Of a stretch of 64,000 nt of DNA, positions 41,023 to 52,154 are shown in pieces; positions within the stretch are counted from its first letter, which is position 1; every line of letters starts with the position of its first letter. Below the pieces are notes generated by a model. It saw nothing but the letters and a program-made list of their open reading frames with translations, did no database searches and was not told where the DNA came from. The stretch spans positions 97,207,327-97,271,326 of the forward strand of contig CM042141.1 of assembly GCA_023376005.1 (NCBI GenBank), written 5' to 3'. Position numbers and translations under genes: made by a program. This DNA is from Doryteuthis pealeii. Taxonomy: Eukaryota; Mollusca; Cephalopoda; Myopsida; Loliginidae.

Positions 41023-41060
<38 letters not shown>
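41023..41060. repeat. (TA)n microsatellite
   Basis: About 19 units; the mirror at 49682-49722 is of similar length. Confidence 0.95.
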
Positions 41061-41061
<1 letters not shown>

Positions 41062-41275
41062 CACGTGGAGTAATGCTTATCATCATAGGAAATGGACTCA
41101 GTGACAAGTTCAAATCCTAGACAAGGTTGGTTGAATTTCACATAGCGCCAATACCCTTGGGAAAGATATGTATCCAATTATCCCCCTGCAGCTATGGGTA
41201 AATAGCAGGGCAAACTGGGCTCTTTAACTTGGTATGACTAAGTCGAGAAGAAGAATCTGAATTCAAACTGTTAAG
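41060..41275 (+). repeat. SINE family A between two TA arrays
   Basis: GCACGTGGAGTAATGCTTAT, GGAAATGGACTCAGTGACAA, GTTCAAATCCTAGACAAGG, CGCCAATACCCTTGGGAAAG, AGCTATGGGTAAATAGCAGG. Mirror 49480-49682. Confidence 0.8.

Positions 41276-41346
<71 letters not shown>
41276..41346. repeat. (TA)n microsatellite
   Basis: About 35 units. The mirror at 49397-49461 is slightly shorter and has one phase break. Confidence 0.95.
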
Positions 41347-41352
<6 letters not shown>

Positions 41353-41464
41353 GTTAGGGAGTATAGGTATGCTTCTTTATAGATACATGTGATGGATGCT
41401 GGTAAACACTTTTGGTTCTATAGAAGAATATAAGATAAGGAATAATAACCAAAATTCAAAGTGA

Positions 41465-41495
41465 GATATATATATATAATATATATATCTATATA

Positions 41496-41576
<81 letters not shown>

Positions 41577-41595
41577 TGTGTGTGTGTGTGTGTGG
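41465..41595. repeat. (TA)n(TG)n compound microsatellite
   Basis: TA with CTATA interruptions, then TG repeats with one TTG break. Mirror 49157-49280. Confidence 0.95.
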
Positions 41596-42159
41596 CAAAG
41601 AATAAACAGATCAAGATATGACATGTATACAAAGAAAAAAAAATCTATGGAAGCATTTATCAATAGATGAAAGGAAATATTTGCAAAAGAATAAAAAACC
41701 AAATTCAGATAACAATACAAATAAAAGGGAATTTAAAAACATTGATCTTGAAATGCACAAGTTTAATATTTTTATGAATAGATAAGCTTTAATGTATACA
41801 GAACATAGAAAAACTTGTCCAAGATCTATTTTCTGTACAAGTGCACAGAAAATAGATTTTATTCATAAGGTCGTTATCCAAAATGAGAATAGGTATTAAA
41901 ATGTCCTAAATAATTCAATATTATCATTAATTTCTCATTACTTTCTTGTTAAACGAAATTGCATTTTTACAGCACAGATTAATTTTTGATAAATTAAAGT
42001 GCAATATAATTACCATTTATCTCCCCTGAGAAACTATAATGATCAGGAACACAGAGATTACCTACATGATTAAGTTGGAATTGGCTTTATTGTCAAATTT
42101 TAACATTATCATTGTAACAAATCACACTAGAGTGTGCCATTTTTGCTGTCTTATGGTAA

Positions 42160-42655
42160 CTAGCAAAAATATGCATCCACCAGGCACAAGTATTTAAGTT
42201 TTAATATAATTAAATATTATATTGAATTAGAAAGACTAATGAAATTAAATACAAACACAAAAAGATTACTTATTTTTACTATATTCTAATTGATTTCAAT
42301 ATAAAATTATACATAGGATTGCTTTTAATACGTTTGAGAATAAAACACTAACACTGAGATCAATAACACCAAGTGATTATTTATTAAACACGGTTTTGTT
42401 AAAACCAGTATGCAAATTATCAACACCATATACTATGTAAACCTTTATTTCTTATTCATATATAATACACATTGCAGGATTTTAAACATAAATAACATAA
42501 GCTGTTTTGAAGCAAATCTAACTCAGCCAGAATTTAATTAAGATTAAATAATGATTATTTAATAATAATTGGGAATATATAAATAATTAAAAGAATTGTG
42601 ACATTGTTGGTGACAGTTTCATTTACAGACAGACAAACACATAATCTCCATTAGG
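42160..42655 (-). mobile_element. Non-autonomous Helitron-like element
   Basis: On the minus strand: AATGGAGATTATGTGTTTGT at the 5' side (terminal TC lost), and a 3' end GTGCCTGGTGGATGCATATT then TTTGCTAG at 42160-42163 followed by T. The hairpin is weakened by mutation. Homologous to 37807-38341. Mirror 48096-48589. Confidence 0.7.
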
Positions 42656-42659
42656 TTTT

Positions 42660-42937
42660 CACCCAACCCCTCACAACCACAAGCAGGATGCAACATAACG
42701 TCAGGTTTTCAATGTAGTACAGCTGTTTTTAATTCAGTTTTCCTTCTCAGAGATTTTCCAAAGCTAAAGAACCCAGTCTGTCCTAGTATTTACCCATAGC
42801 TGGGGAGAGGGTAAGACTGATTCATGTCTTTCCAAAGAGTATTAATGCAAAATGAAATGCTATCAGCCTCATCCAGGATTTGAACTGATCGCCAATTCCA
42901 TTTCCTATGATAAATAACGATTACACAAAGTGCGCTT
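42660..42937 (-). repeat. SINE family A
   Basis: Reverse copy: ACCCCTCACAACCACAAGCA, AATTCAGTTTTCCTTCTCAG, TTTACCCATAGCTGGGGAGA, CATCCAGGATTTGAACTGAT and TAACGATTACACAAAGTGCG. Mirror 47815-48090. Confidence 0.8.
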
Positions 42938-43072
42938 CTTGTGTTATGATAGTCTACACACAAAAATGGGATCATTCTTGCAGAGACTTTTATTATCCAG
43001 ATACAAAAACTTGCACAGAAAAGAGATTTTATTCAAAAGTTGTTATCCAAAATGAGAATAGGTATTAGTAAA

Positions 43073-43325
43073 GTAAAGTCGTATGGGGGTGGCCTAAAAT
43101 TGGTATCAGCCAGACAGTGAGGGAGTTTATCCCCTTTTCACTAACACTAGACTAAGGGAATTGTTTTTGGCATCTGAGATGGAGCACCACACCTACTATC
43201 AGCTCCTCACTTTAACACACAGATCCCTGTACTACTCATACACAGAGTTGGCAAGGGTCGGTATCAAAGAAACCCAGGACCTTGCAGTTTCTAGGCAGAC
43301 GCTCTACCAACTAAGCTAAACCAAT
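43073..43325 (-). repeat. SINE family B
   Basis: Reverse copy: AAGTCGTATGGGGGTGGCC, ATCAGCCAGACAGTGAGGGA, GAGATGGAGCACCACACCTA, CATACACAGAGTTGGCAAGG, CAACTAAGCTAAACCAAT. Mirror 47438-47690. Confidence 0.85.
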
Positions 43326-43339
43326 GTCCTAAATAATCT

Positions 43340-43460
43340 ATATTTGTTCCTAAATCTTCCGTCCATTATCATCCTGCAACACCCTGTGGTAAAAAATGAG
43401 ACCGTCCAAACTGTTCAAGATGCAATGCAAAAATGTAAGTCAGATTAGCTGGTGTCTCTT
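43340..43460 (+). repeat. Dispersed repeat R3
   Basis: TCCGTCCATTATCATCCTGC, AACACCCTGTGGTAAAAAAT, GAGACCGTCCAAACTG, TCAGATTAGCTGGTGTC. Mirror 47300-47430. Confidence 0.65.
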
Positions 43461-43569
43461 AATCGCAGATTTCTTATTTGTCCCCATTTTATTTCACCCA
43501 ATTTTTAAAATGAAACATTCCACTAACTCCTCATTTTTCATCTCCTCTATTCTTCTTTCAGTTACCTTC

Positions 43570-43915
43570 ATTTCTTTTTTTCACTTCCTAATTCTTTAAT
43601 TTCCTTCTTTTCTTCAACATCTCATTTTTCTTCATTATTTTTTCTCACACATCCTTCTCTTTAAACATTCTACTTAATTTCTATATCTTGCATTCTTTTT
43701 TTTCTTCTTCACTTTCCATAATTCATTTCTTTTTCATTCCATAATTCATTTCTTTTTCTTTCTTTTTTTTTCTTTTTCATATTCATTCCTTTTTCATTCC
43801 ATAATTCATTTCTTTTTCTTCTTTTTTTTTCTTTTTCATAATTCATTTCATTCTTTTTGTATGAGTTATTTGTTTCTCTTTCTGTAATTTATTTATTTTT
43901 CTTATTCCTTTTTTT
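43570..43915. repeat. Pyrimidine-rich minisatellite
   Basis: Repeats of CATTCCATAATTCATTTC and TTTTTC-rich spacers, several copies at 43715-43850. The mirror at 46865-47165 is shorter. Confidence 0.8.
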
Positions 43916-44359
43916 TCTCCACTGCTTAGATGTCCAACGTAAAATTAAAATGAATTGGGGGGGATTTACATGTTTGTTTAATTGTTATATTGAAATTGTG
44001 AATTACAGAAGATATTTTGGTAATTCTGATCTTATGTTGTCCCTGGGCCCTGCTTAATTTATGCTATATTGAGTCAGTGTCAGGTGAAGTTCTGGCCCAA
44101 CTTAGACATTTTCTGAGTTATGTTTTTATCACTTTTTGTCAGCAATTTAATGCAGATTTTTTTAACGTCTACCCCCCCCCCAATTTTATCAGCAAATCAA
44201 TGTAAATATTTTTACAACACCGCTTTTAAGAAAGAGTGAGTTAAATCAAGATTATTATATTTTGTTACATATTGAACTATTTTCAATAGCTTTAATTTAA
44301 TTATAATGTTTGATATGTTTACTTATCATACTGTGGTACATCCACAGGTCCTGCCTGTA

Positions 44360-44966
44360 TCTCTTATTATAATGGAAATTGTGTGTTTTTGTAACCAAAA
44401 CTATATTACTACTACAGTCACAATTCCCTTAGTTATTTACGTCACATTTTCAATGAATATTTTTTTTAAACCTCAATTATTAATAAAATTGTTTGACATT
44501 AATACTATTGACCATATCTACATACTAACATGCAATAGTATTTATATATACAACAAAATAGCAGTTTACAGTGTGAACGGGAAGGCTAATTTGCATATTG
44601 ATATTAAAAATTTGATTTTAATAAATATGTGCTAGGCATTAATATTATTGATTTCTAATTATTTGGTTTTACTTTAATAAATATGAACAAAAATCTCTTC
44701 ACTAAATCTTAAAAGAAATCCATCAACAAGAAGAAATAACTGTAATTTTATTCTTTACTTCCTATTTTAACTAAATAGTTATATTATGAAAATTTAGCAA
44801 TGAAAGACTGGAGTGATGGAAGAGTAAGTTTCAGTTCTATTATGCACCCACCTCAAACCTTTTTATCTGCATTCTTATTTAGTTTCATTAGCATAATTTA
44901 ATATAATATTCTATTACATTAAAACTGAAAGACTTGCACCCTGTGGAGGGTACATATATTTGCTAG
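44360..44966 (+). mobile_element. Non-autonomous Helitron-like element
   Basis: Starts TCTCTTATTATAATGGAAAT and ends with GCACCCTGTGGAGGGTAC, then TTTGCTAG (to 44966) followed by T. It contains the uninterrupted site (minus strand TATGTAGATATGGTCAAT) where the 9118 copy has its GC-rich insertion. Mirror 45813-46414. Confidence 0.75.
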
Positions 44967-44975
44967 TAATAATAA

Positions 44976-45540
44976 TTTGGTTTTGTTTTACGGCATATCA
45001 ACCTCAGTGGGTCATTTAATGCCGATAAAGTTTTTGAAATAAATCAATTTTTAATGGGTAATACATTTTTTTATTTAACCCATAGATGGGACCTAACAGG
45101 TACTACCACCCGGGTAGAGTGGACCAGGGAGCAATGGTGATGAAGGGTGGCTCCACATTCCCCAAACTCCAAAACCGGAACCTCACCATCAGATGAGTTT
45201 AACATCATTCCCAGGACATGTAGACCCTCAGTCACGCCTTCTAGCACCCATATGATAAAAAAGGGATTGGGGCTTGCCATAAGGGGCAATAGGGTTGGGA
45301 AAATCATATAGGTGCTAGGGCTTGACGTAACCAGCCGATTGATCAGAGGGGGCCTCTCCGACCGCCCGTCTAGCCCAAGATAGGGCCAAAGTGGAGTATT
45401 GCAAGTCATGAACTGCTTATCCACCTGGGTTCTATCCTTAAGCATCATGGGTCGCACCCACAGCACAGGTGGCCCATTGGGGAGTGTCTTCCCTCTGCAG
45501 AGATGCAGTCGGTGCATTCTAACCCCCAGCCAACAGAGTG
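44976..45540 (+). repeat. R1 copy at the palindrome hinge
   Basis: TTACGGCATATCAACCTCAG, GGTCATTTAATGCCGATAAA, CCATAGATGGGACCTAACAG, ACCTCACCATCAGATGAGTT, then in the spacer AGACCCTCAGTCACGCC, CTTGACGTAACCAGCCGATT, GATGCAGTCGGTGCATTCTA. The 148-residue minus-strand frame (45071-45517) extends the frame seen in other R1 copies, but small indels against the R1 consensus make its length unreliable. Confidence 0.8.
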
Positions 45541-45566
45541 ATAATAATGGCTGCTGCTGATAGAGA
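45204..45566. other. Spacer (hinge) of the giant inverted repeat
   Basis: 363 nt present once. 45204-45540 is the distal half of the R1 copy. 45541-45566 is short low-complexity sequence (ATAATAATGG, CTGCTGCTGA) before the right arm begins with GTTAAAC. The hinge therefore lies inside R1, and the right arm lacks R1's distal half. Confidence 0.85.
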
Positions 45567-45800
45567 GTTAAACTCCACTGATGGTGAGGGTTCCGGTTTG
45601 GAGGTTGGGGGAATGTGGAGCACCCCTTTCATCAGCGCATTGCTCCCTGGACCACTCTGAAGCCCGAGTGGTAGTACCTGTTAGGAGTCCCATATATGGG
45701 TTTAAATAGAAAAAGTGTATTACCATTAAATTGATTTATTTCAAAAACTTATCGCATTAATGACCCACTGGAGGTTGATATGCCGTAAAAACAAAAACCA
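45567..45800 (-). repeat. Half R1 copy (mirror)
   Basis: Reverse complement of the proximal R1 half: GGTGAGGGTTCCGGTTT, GGACCACTCTGAAGCCCGAG, GTTAGGAGTCCCATATATGG, GAGGTTGATATGCCGTAAAA. In places closer to the R1 consensus than the left copy is (for example the region pairing with 45125-45150), and in others further away. Confidence 0.8.
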
Positions 45801-45812
45801 AATTATTATTAA

Positions 45813-46414
45813 CTAGCAATATATGTACCCTCACAGGGTGCAAGTCTTTCAGTTTTAATGTAATAAATATTAATATTAAATTATGCCTAATGAAACTAAA
45901 TAAGAATGCAGATAAAAAGGTTGAGGTGGGTGCATAATAGAACTAGCAAACTTACTCTTCATCCCTCCAGTCTTTCATTGCTAAATTTTCTAATATAACT
46001 ATTTTAGTTAAAATAGGAAGTAAAGCATAAATTACAGTTATTTCTCTTGTTGATGATTTCTTTAAGATTTAGTGAAGAGATTTTTGTTCATATTTAATTA
46101 AAGTAAAACCAAATAATTGAATCAATAATATTAATGCCTAGCACATATTTATTAAAATCAAATTTTAATATCAATATGCAATTAGCCTTTCCGTTCAGCA
46201 CTGTAAACTGGCTATTTTGTTTTTGTAATATATAAATACTATTGCATGTTAAGTATGTAAGATATGGGTCATAGTATTATGTCAAACAATTTTATTAATA
46301 TTGAGGTTTAAATAAAAATATTCATTGAAAAGTGACGTAAATACTAAGGAATTGTGACTTTGAGTAGTAATATAGTTTTGGTTAGCAAACACACAATTTC
46401 CATTATTTAATAGA
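45813..46414 (-). mobile_element. Helitron-like element (mirror of 44360-44966)
   Basis: CTAG at 45813-45816 followed on the minus-strand 5' side by the TACCCTCACAGGGTGC hairpin. The distal end near 46414 is altered by several indels. Contains the empty target GTAAGATATGGGTCATAG corresponding to the 9118 insertion site. Confidence 0.7.
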
Positions 46415-46864
46415 TACAGGCAGACGCTGTGGATGTACCACAGTATGATAAGTAAACATATCAAACATTATATTAAATTAAGAGCTATTGAAAATAGTTC
46501 AATATGTACAAAATATAATAATCTTGATTAACTCACTCTTTCTTAAAAGCGGTGTTGTAAAAATATTTACATTGATTTGCTGATAAAATTTGGGGGGGGG
46601 TAGACGTTTAAAAAATCTGCATTAATTTGCTGACAAAAAGTGATAAAACATAACTCAGAAAATGTCTAAGTTGGGCCAGAACTTCACCTGACACTGACTC
46701 ATATAGCATAAATTAAGGCAGGGCCCCAGGGAACAACATAAGATCAGAATTACAAAATATCTTCTGTAATTCACAATTTCAATATAACAATTAAACAAAC
46801 ATGTAAATCCCCCCAATTCATTTTAATTTACGTTGGACATCTAAGCAGTGGAGAAAAAAAAGGA

Positions 46865-47165
46865 ATAAGAAAAATAAATAAATTACAGAAAGAGAAACAA
46901 TAACTCATACAAAAAGAATGAAATGAATTATGTGAAGAAAAAAAAAAAGAAGAAAAAGAAATAATTATGGAATTGAAAAAGGAATGAAATTATAAAAAGA
47001 AAAAAAAAGAAAGAAAAGAAATGAATTATGAATGAAAAGAAATGAATTATGGAAGTGAAGAAGAAAAAAAGATATGCAAGATTTAGAATTAAGTAGAATG
47101 TTTAAGAGAAGGATGTGTGAGAAAAAATAATGAAGAAAAATGAGATGTTGAAAAGAAGGAATTAA
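46865..47165. repeat. Purine-rich minisatellite (mirror of 43570-43915)
   Basis: GAAATGAATTATGGAA-type units with A/G-rich spacers, about 45 nt shorter overall than the left arm. Confidence 0.8.
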
Positions 47166-47299
47166 AGAATTAGGAAGTGAAAAAAAGAAATGAAGGTCTG
47201 AAAGTTGAAGAATAGAGGAGATGAAAATGAGGAGTTAGTGGAATGTTTTCATTTTAAAAATTGGGTGAATAAAATGGGGACAAATAAGAAATCTGCGAT

Positions 47300-47430
47300 T
47301 AAGAGACACCAGCTAATCTGACTTACATTTTTTGCATTGCATCTTGAACAGTTTGGACGGTCTCATTTTTTACCACAGGGTGTTGCAGGATGATAATGGA
47401 CGGAAGATTTAGGAACAAATATAGATTATT
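47300..47430 (-). repeat. R3 (mirror of 43340-43460)
   Basis: CACCAGCTAATCTGACTTAC, TTTGGACGGTCTCATTTTTT, ACCACAGGGTGTTGCAGGAT. Confidence 0.65.
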
Positions 47431-47437
47431 AGGACAT

Positions 47438-47690
47438 TGGTTTAGCTTAGTTGGTAGAGCGTCTGCCTAGAACTGCAAGGTCTGGGTTCTTTGATACCGA
47501 CCCTTGCCAACTCTGTGTATGAGTAGTACAGGGATCTGTGTGTTAAAGTGAGGAGCTGATAGTAGGTGTGGTGCTCCATCTCAGATGCCAAAACAATTCC
47601 CTTAGTCTAGTGTTAGTGAAAAGGGGATAAACTCCCTCACTGTCTGGCTGATACCAATTTTAGGCCACCCCATACGACTTTACTTTACTA
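47438..47690 (+). repeat. SINE family B (mirror of 43073-43325)
   Basis: TGGTTTAGCTTAGTTGGTAG head, TTGATACCGACCCTTGCCAA, GTGAGGAGCTGATAGTAGGT, TTTTAGGCCACCCCATACGA 3' end. A-box and B-box are visible on this strand. Confidence 0.85.
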
Positions 47691-47814
47691 ATACCTATTC
47701 TCATTTTGGATAACACTTTTGAATAAAATCTCTTTTCTGTGCAAGTTTTTGTATCTGGATAATAAAAGTCTCTGCAAGAATGATCCATTTTTGTGTGTAG
47801 ACTATCATAACACA

Positions 47815-48090
47815 GAAGCGCACTTTGTGTAATCGTTATTATCATAGGAAATGGAATTGGCGATCAGTTCAAATCCTGGATGAGGCTGATAGCATTTCAT
47901 TTTGCATTAATACTCTTTGGAAAGACATGAATCATCTTACCCTCTCCCCAGCTATGGGTAAATACTAGGACAGACTGGGTTCTTTAGCTTTGGAAAATCT
48001 CTGAGAAGGAAAACTGAATTAAAAACAGCTGTACTACATTGAAACCTGAGTTATGTTGCATCCTGCTTGTGGTTGTGAGGGGTTTGGGTG
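47815..48090 (+). repeat. SINE family A (mirror of 42660-42937)
   Basis: GCGCACTTTGTGTAATCGTT, CAGTTCAAATCCTGGATGAG, CCCCAGCTATGGGTAAATAC, GTGGTTGTGAGGGGTTTGGG. Confidence 0.8.
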
Positions 48091-48095
48091 AAAAC

Positions 48096-48589
48096 CTAAT
48101 GGAGATTATGTGTTTGTCTGTCTGTAAAATGAACTGTCACCAACAATGTCACAATTCTTTTAATTATTTTATATATTCCCAATTATTTATTAAATAATCA
48201 TTATTTAATCTTAATTAAATTCTGGCTGAGTTAGATTTGCTTCAAACAGCTTATGTTATTTATGTTTAAAAATCCTGCAATGTGTATTATATATGAATAA
48301 GAAATAAAGGTTTACTATGTATATGGTGTTGATATTTGCATACTGGTTTTAACAAAACCGTGTTTAAATAATAATCACTTGGTGTTATTGATCTCAGTGT
48401 TAGTGTTTTATTCTCAACGTATTAAAAGCAATCCTATGTATAATTTTATATTGAAATCAATTAGAATTAGTAAAAATAAGTAATCTTTTTGTGTTTGTAT
48501 TTAATTTCATTAGTCTTTCTAATTCAATATAATATTTAATTATATTAAAACTTAAATACTTGTGCCTGGTGGATGCATATTTTTGCTAG
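48096..48589 (+). mobile_element. Helitron-like element (mirror of 42160-42655)
   Basis: AATGGAGATTATGTGTTTGT at the 5' side and TTTGCTAG ending at 48589 followed by T. Very similar to its left-arm partner. Confidence 0.7.
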
Positions 48590-49156
48590 TTACCATAAGA
48601 CAGCAAAAATGGCACACTCTAGTGTGATTTGTTACAATGATAATGTTAAAATTTGACAATAAAGCCAATTCCAACTTAATCATGTAGGTAATCTCTGTGT
48701 TCCTGATCATTATAGTTTCTCAGGGGAGATAAATGGTAATTATATTGCACTTTAATTTATCAAAAATTAATCTGTGCTGTAAAAATGCAATTTCGTTTAA
48801 CAAGAAAGTAATGAGAAATTAATGATAATATTGAATTATTTAGGACATTTTAATACCTATTCTCATTTTGGATAACGACCTTATGAATAAAATCTATTTT
48901 CTGTGCACTTGTACAGAAAATAGATCTTGGACAAGTTTTTCTATGTTCTGTATACATTAAAAGCTTATCTATTCATAAAAAATATTAAACTTGTGCATTT
49001 CAAGATCAATGTTTTAAATTCCCTTTTATTTGTATTGTTATCTGAATTTGGTTTTTTATCTTTTGCAAAATATTTCCTTTCATCTATTGATAAATGCTTC
49101 CATAGATTTTTTTTTCTTTGTATACATGTCATATCTTGATCTGTTTATTCTTTGCC

Positions 49157-49199
49157 ACACACACACAACACACACACACACACACACACACAATATATT

Positions 49200-49248
<49 letters not shown>

Positions 49249-49405
49249 TATATATAGATATATATATATATATATATATATCTCACTTTGAATTTTGGTT
49301 ATTATTCCTTATCTTATATTCTTCTATAGACCAAAAGTGTTTACCAGCATCCATCACATGTATCTATAAAGAAGCATACCTATACTCCTAACTAATATAT
49401 ATATA

Positions 49406-49463
<58 letters not shown>

Positions 49464-49681
49464 CTTTAACAGGTTTGAATTCAGATTCTTTCTTCTCGAC
49501 TTAGTCATACAAGTTTAAAGAGCCCAGTTTGCCCCTGCTATTTACCCATAGCTGCAGGGGGGATAATTGGATACATATCTTTCCAAGGGTATTGGCGCTA
49601 TGTGAAATTCAACCAACCTTGTCTAGGATTTGAACTTGTCACTGAGTCCATTTCCTATGATGATAAGCATTACTCCACGTG

Positions 49682-49722
<41 letters not shown>
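49157..49722. repeat. Microsatellite cluster with SINE A (mirror of 41023-41595)
   Basis: (AC)n about 49157-49191, (TA)n about 49205-49280 and 49397-49461, and (TA)n 49682-49722. The SINE A copy at 49480-49682 (minus strand) lies between the last two. Array lengths are close to, but not identical with, those in the left arm. Confidence 0.9.
49480..49682 (-). repeat. SINE family A (mirror of 41060-41275)
   Basis: TTTACCCATAGCTGCAGGGG, CCAAGGGTATTGGCGCTATG, GTCTAGGATTTGAACTTGTC, GCATTACTCCACGTGCTA. Confidence 0.8.
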
Positions 49723-49724
<2 letters not shown>

Positions 49725-49794
49725 AACTTCAATTGTATAGATGTTTTTGAGGTTTTAAATCTCTAATCATTGATCTAAAATGATATGGAAATGT

Positions 49795-50055
49795 ATTTAC
49801 CCAACCTCTCTGTGACACAAGATTAATTTATTAGCAGTTTGAATTCCGTTTTCCTTCTCCTAGTTTGGTGTCTTTACCAAGGCTAAAGAGCCTAGTCTGT
49901 TGTATTTGTTACCCATAGCTGAGAATGGCAGAACAGATGGATTCATGCCTTTTTCCCATTAGTAAAAAGTGATACAGTCTCATCCAGGATTTGAACTCGG
50001 TTTGTGGATTCCATTTTTTTTTTTTTACGACTATAACCATTATGCTATCTATCTT
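49795..50055 (-). repeat. SINE family A (mirror of 40690-40950)
   Basis: TACCCAACCTCTCTGTGACA, TTGAATTCCGTTTTCCTTCT, CATCCAGGATTTGAACTCGG, CTATAACCATTATGCTATCT. Confidence 0.75.
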
Positions 50056-50079
50056 TCCCACTAATGTCTTCCTTTCTTA

Positions 50080-50315
50080 TATTTTTTCTGTATAGCATGT
50101 CATTTTTCTTCCCTTTTTTCTTTATAATAAAAATGGAATGGTCCATTATTTAGCTGAGGTGACAACACTCATAAGAAATAAGTATTTGGCAGATAAGCAA
50201 CATCAGATAATCTGGATTTACAACTTTGCATTTCATCTTGGACAATTTCATTTTTAACTATAGGGTGTTGCAAGATGATAATGGTCATACAATTAAGGAA
50301 CACTAGTATTAATAT
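50080..50315 (-). repeat. R3 (mirror of 40448-40680)
   Basis: TTCTGTATAGCATGTCATTT at 50085-50104 and the R3 body at about 50190-50310 (CATTTCATCTTGGACAATTT, ACTATAGGGTGTTGCAAGAT). Confidence 0.65.
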
Positions 50316-50349
50316 ATAGATATTGCAGCAACTCAATCCTTTAAATGTA

Positions 50350-50678
50350 CTAGCAAATATATGCACCCACCGGGTGCAAGTATTTAAGTTTTAATGTTAT
50401 AAAATATTATATTAAATTAGAAAGGCTAATGAAACTAAATAAGAATGCAGATTAAAAAAATTTGAAATAGAGGGGGGGGTATAATAAATTAGAACAACTG
50501 AAACTTACTCATCCATCAACATAATCAACAGTCTTAATAATGTAAAACAATTTTATTTTATATTGAGTTTTAAATAAGAATAAAATCATGCAGAATATAA
50601 CGTAAATAACTAAGGGAATTGTGACTTTAGTAGTAATTTCAATTACAGACAAAACGCACAATCTCTATTATAATAAGA
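50350..50678 (-). mobile_element. Compact Helitron-like element (mirror of 40071-40397)
   Basis: CTAG at 50350-50353, GCACCCACCGGGTGC hairpin, and the TC end at 50678. Differs from its partner by a few single-base changes only. Confidence 0.8.
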
Positions 50679-52090
50679 TATTGAAATAAGCACCTGGCAA
50701 TTTGTTATCCAAGATATTAATGTCTCTTCTAGGCAATTCTTGCGTTTTTAGACATTTTATACAGCAGGTCATAAACATATTTACATGTGATGCGAAGGAA
50801 TATATTCTTGGTTAGAATTTATTAGCACTCTGGTTTATATGGGTGACTGGACGGGGGGGGATGCTTATGTCTGCACTGTAAATGTGAGTGTATCAGAATA
50901 TCCTCAATGTTTACTTGCCCAACAAGAAATTATCACCCTTTTTCATTGCAGCACAATCTCTTAAAAACAAACTGATTTCATCACCTATTTTATAAATGCT
51001 AAAAGTAATATAATTGACAACCCGCCTATTTCTTAACCACCTGCTGTTCATGCTGGGTGGTTTAAAACACCTTATTCCACCCGGCTGGAAGTCACATTCG
51101 TTTTAACTAATCAGCCCCAAACAATAGCCTTTGTTTAAATTTAATATTAAACGTATGTAGAAATCTTTGATTTAAGGGTGTTAAGTATCTGGCCGCCATC
51201 CTTGGCCTGTTGTAAAGAACTTAAAGTAAATAAGTAAGTCCTGTGATATAATCCTATGTTCCGTCGTCCACGAAAGATCCAAGTAGCTATGAGTAGGTAT
51301 GACCAGAACAGCCAGTATAAATAATAATATAAGCAGCAGAGCACTGCCAGTGACTGGCCAATAGGTTGGTCACATGATTATTGGCGAGTCTATAAGTACA
51401 AGTGGTCATCTGGCACACACCTTATATCGGGGGGGAAAAAACCAACAAAGGGAAATAATAGGTAACTTTAGATACAAAGGTCATTTTTAGCCATTTTGTT
51501 TATATATCCTTATAGGGATGCTTAGGACTTAGAAAAATCTCAACAGGGTGTTAAGAGTTAAAGATTAAAGTAGCTCAGTTTTAGAAGGTCTATACCCCCT
51601 GCCCCACAGGCAGCACCTGTCCTCTCATTTAAATCTGTATGGGTAAGGTTCCTTGTTCACTCTCTGCTGAGGAACCCCAAAATGGGATGCCAATGTAACT
51701 GGTAGTGAAGTAGAACCAAGGTGCTCTGAACTTACCTGACTCAAAGCGTCCTTGATGCTTAATATCTACCGTCGCAGCCACCATTTGTTGTTCCATTGCC
51801 GTGCATGGGCAGAACAAGCCGTTTTATGATCCTCGGTCATTTACATACGTGAGCAAGTAGCTCGATAAAAAGCAAGCTACTTGAACAGAAGTCAGCTCGA
51901 TTTTGTGATCGAGATGACTTGAACGGTGCACTTTGTGATCGAGACAACTTGAACAGCGAAGTTTGTGTTGACATTAACTGCTACTGTCAACAGAACTAAG
52001 CCATTTTTGACACCACCTTATGACCTTCTCACATCCCAATACTTTGGAACATGAGAGGTTAATATGCTCTTAAATAAACCAGACTAAACC
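50679..52090 (-). other. Low-repeat island (mirror of 38670-40070)
   Basis: Reverse complement of the island, including the duplicated CTCGAT-containing 30-mer (about 51892-51950) and the CCAATAGGTTGGTCACATGA stretch near 51358-51377. A few homopolymer indels. Confidence 0.45.
51736..51796 (-). CDS. Candidate short first coding exon (mirror)
   Basis: Same 20-codon frame and GTAAGT donor (51730-51735 on the plus strand as ACTTAC) as 38961-39021. Perfect agreement shows only that this part of the arms is error-free, not that it is coding. Confidence 0.2.
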
Positions 52091-52154
52091 TAACCTAACA
52101 TTTTGGTAATGGAGGCTCACAAAAATTGGCATCTGAACAATAACTGACAAATGA

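Larger units (their letters stand above)
26196..45203 (+). repeat. Left arm of giant inverted repeat
   Basis: About 19.0 kb that recurs as its reverse complement at 45567-64000. Paired anchors: 26247 with about 63945; LINE relic about 29040 with about 61415; SINE B about 36861 with about 53886; candidate exon 38961-39021 with 51736-51796; Helitron-like 40071-40397 with 50350-50678; hinge end 45203 with 45567. Coordinate sums fall from about 90770 at the hinge to about 90196 at the window end, so the right arm is shorter by accumulated small deletions. Confidence 0.95.

Noticed and set aside
45071..45517. 148-residue open frame as a real gene
   Set aside because: It lies in an R1 repeat at the palindrome hinge, where indels against the R1 consensus are frequent. 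Kept only as a finding about the shared R1 frame.
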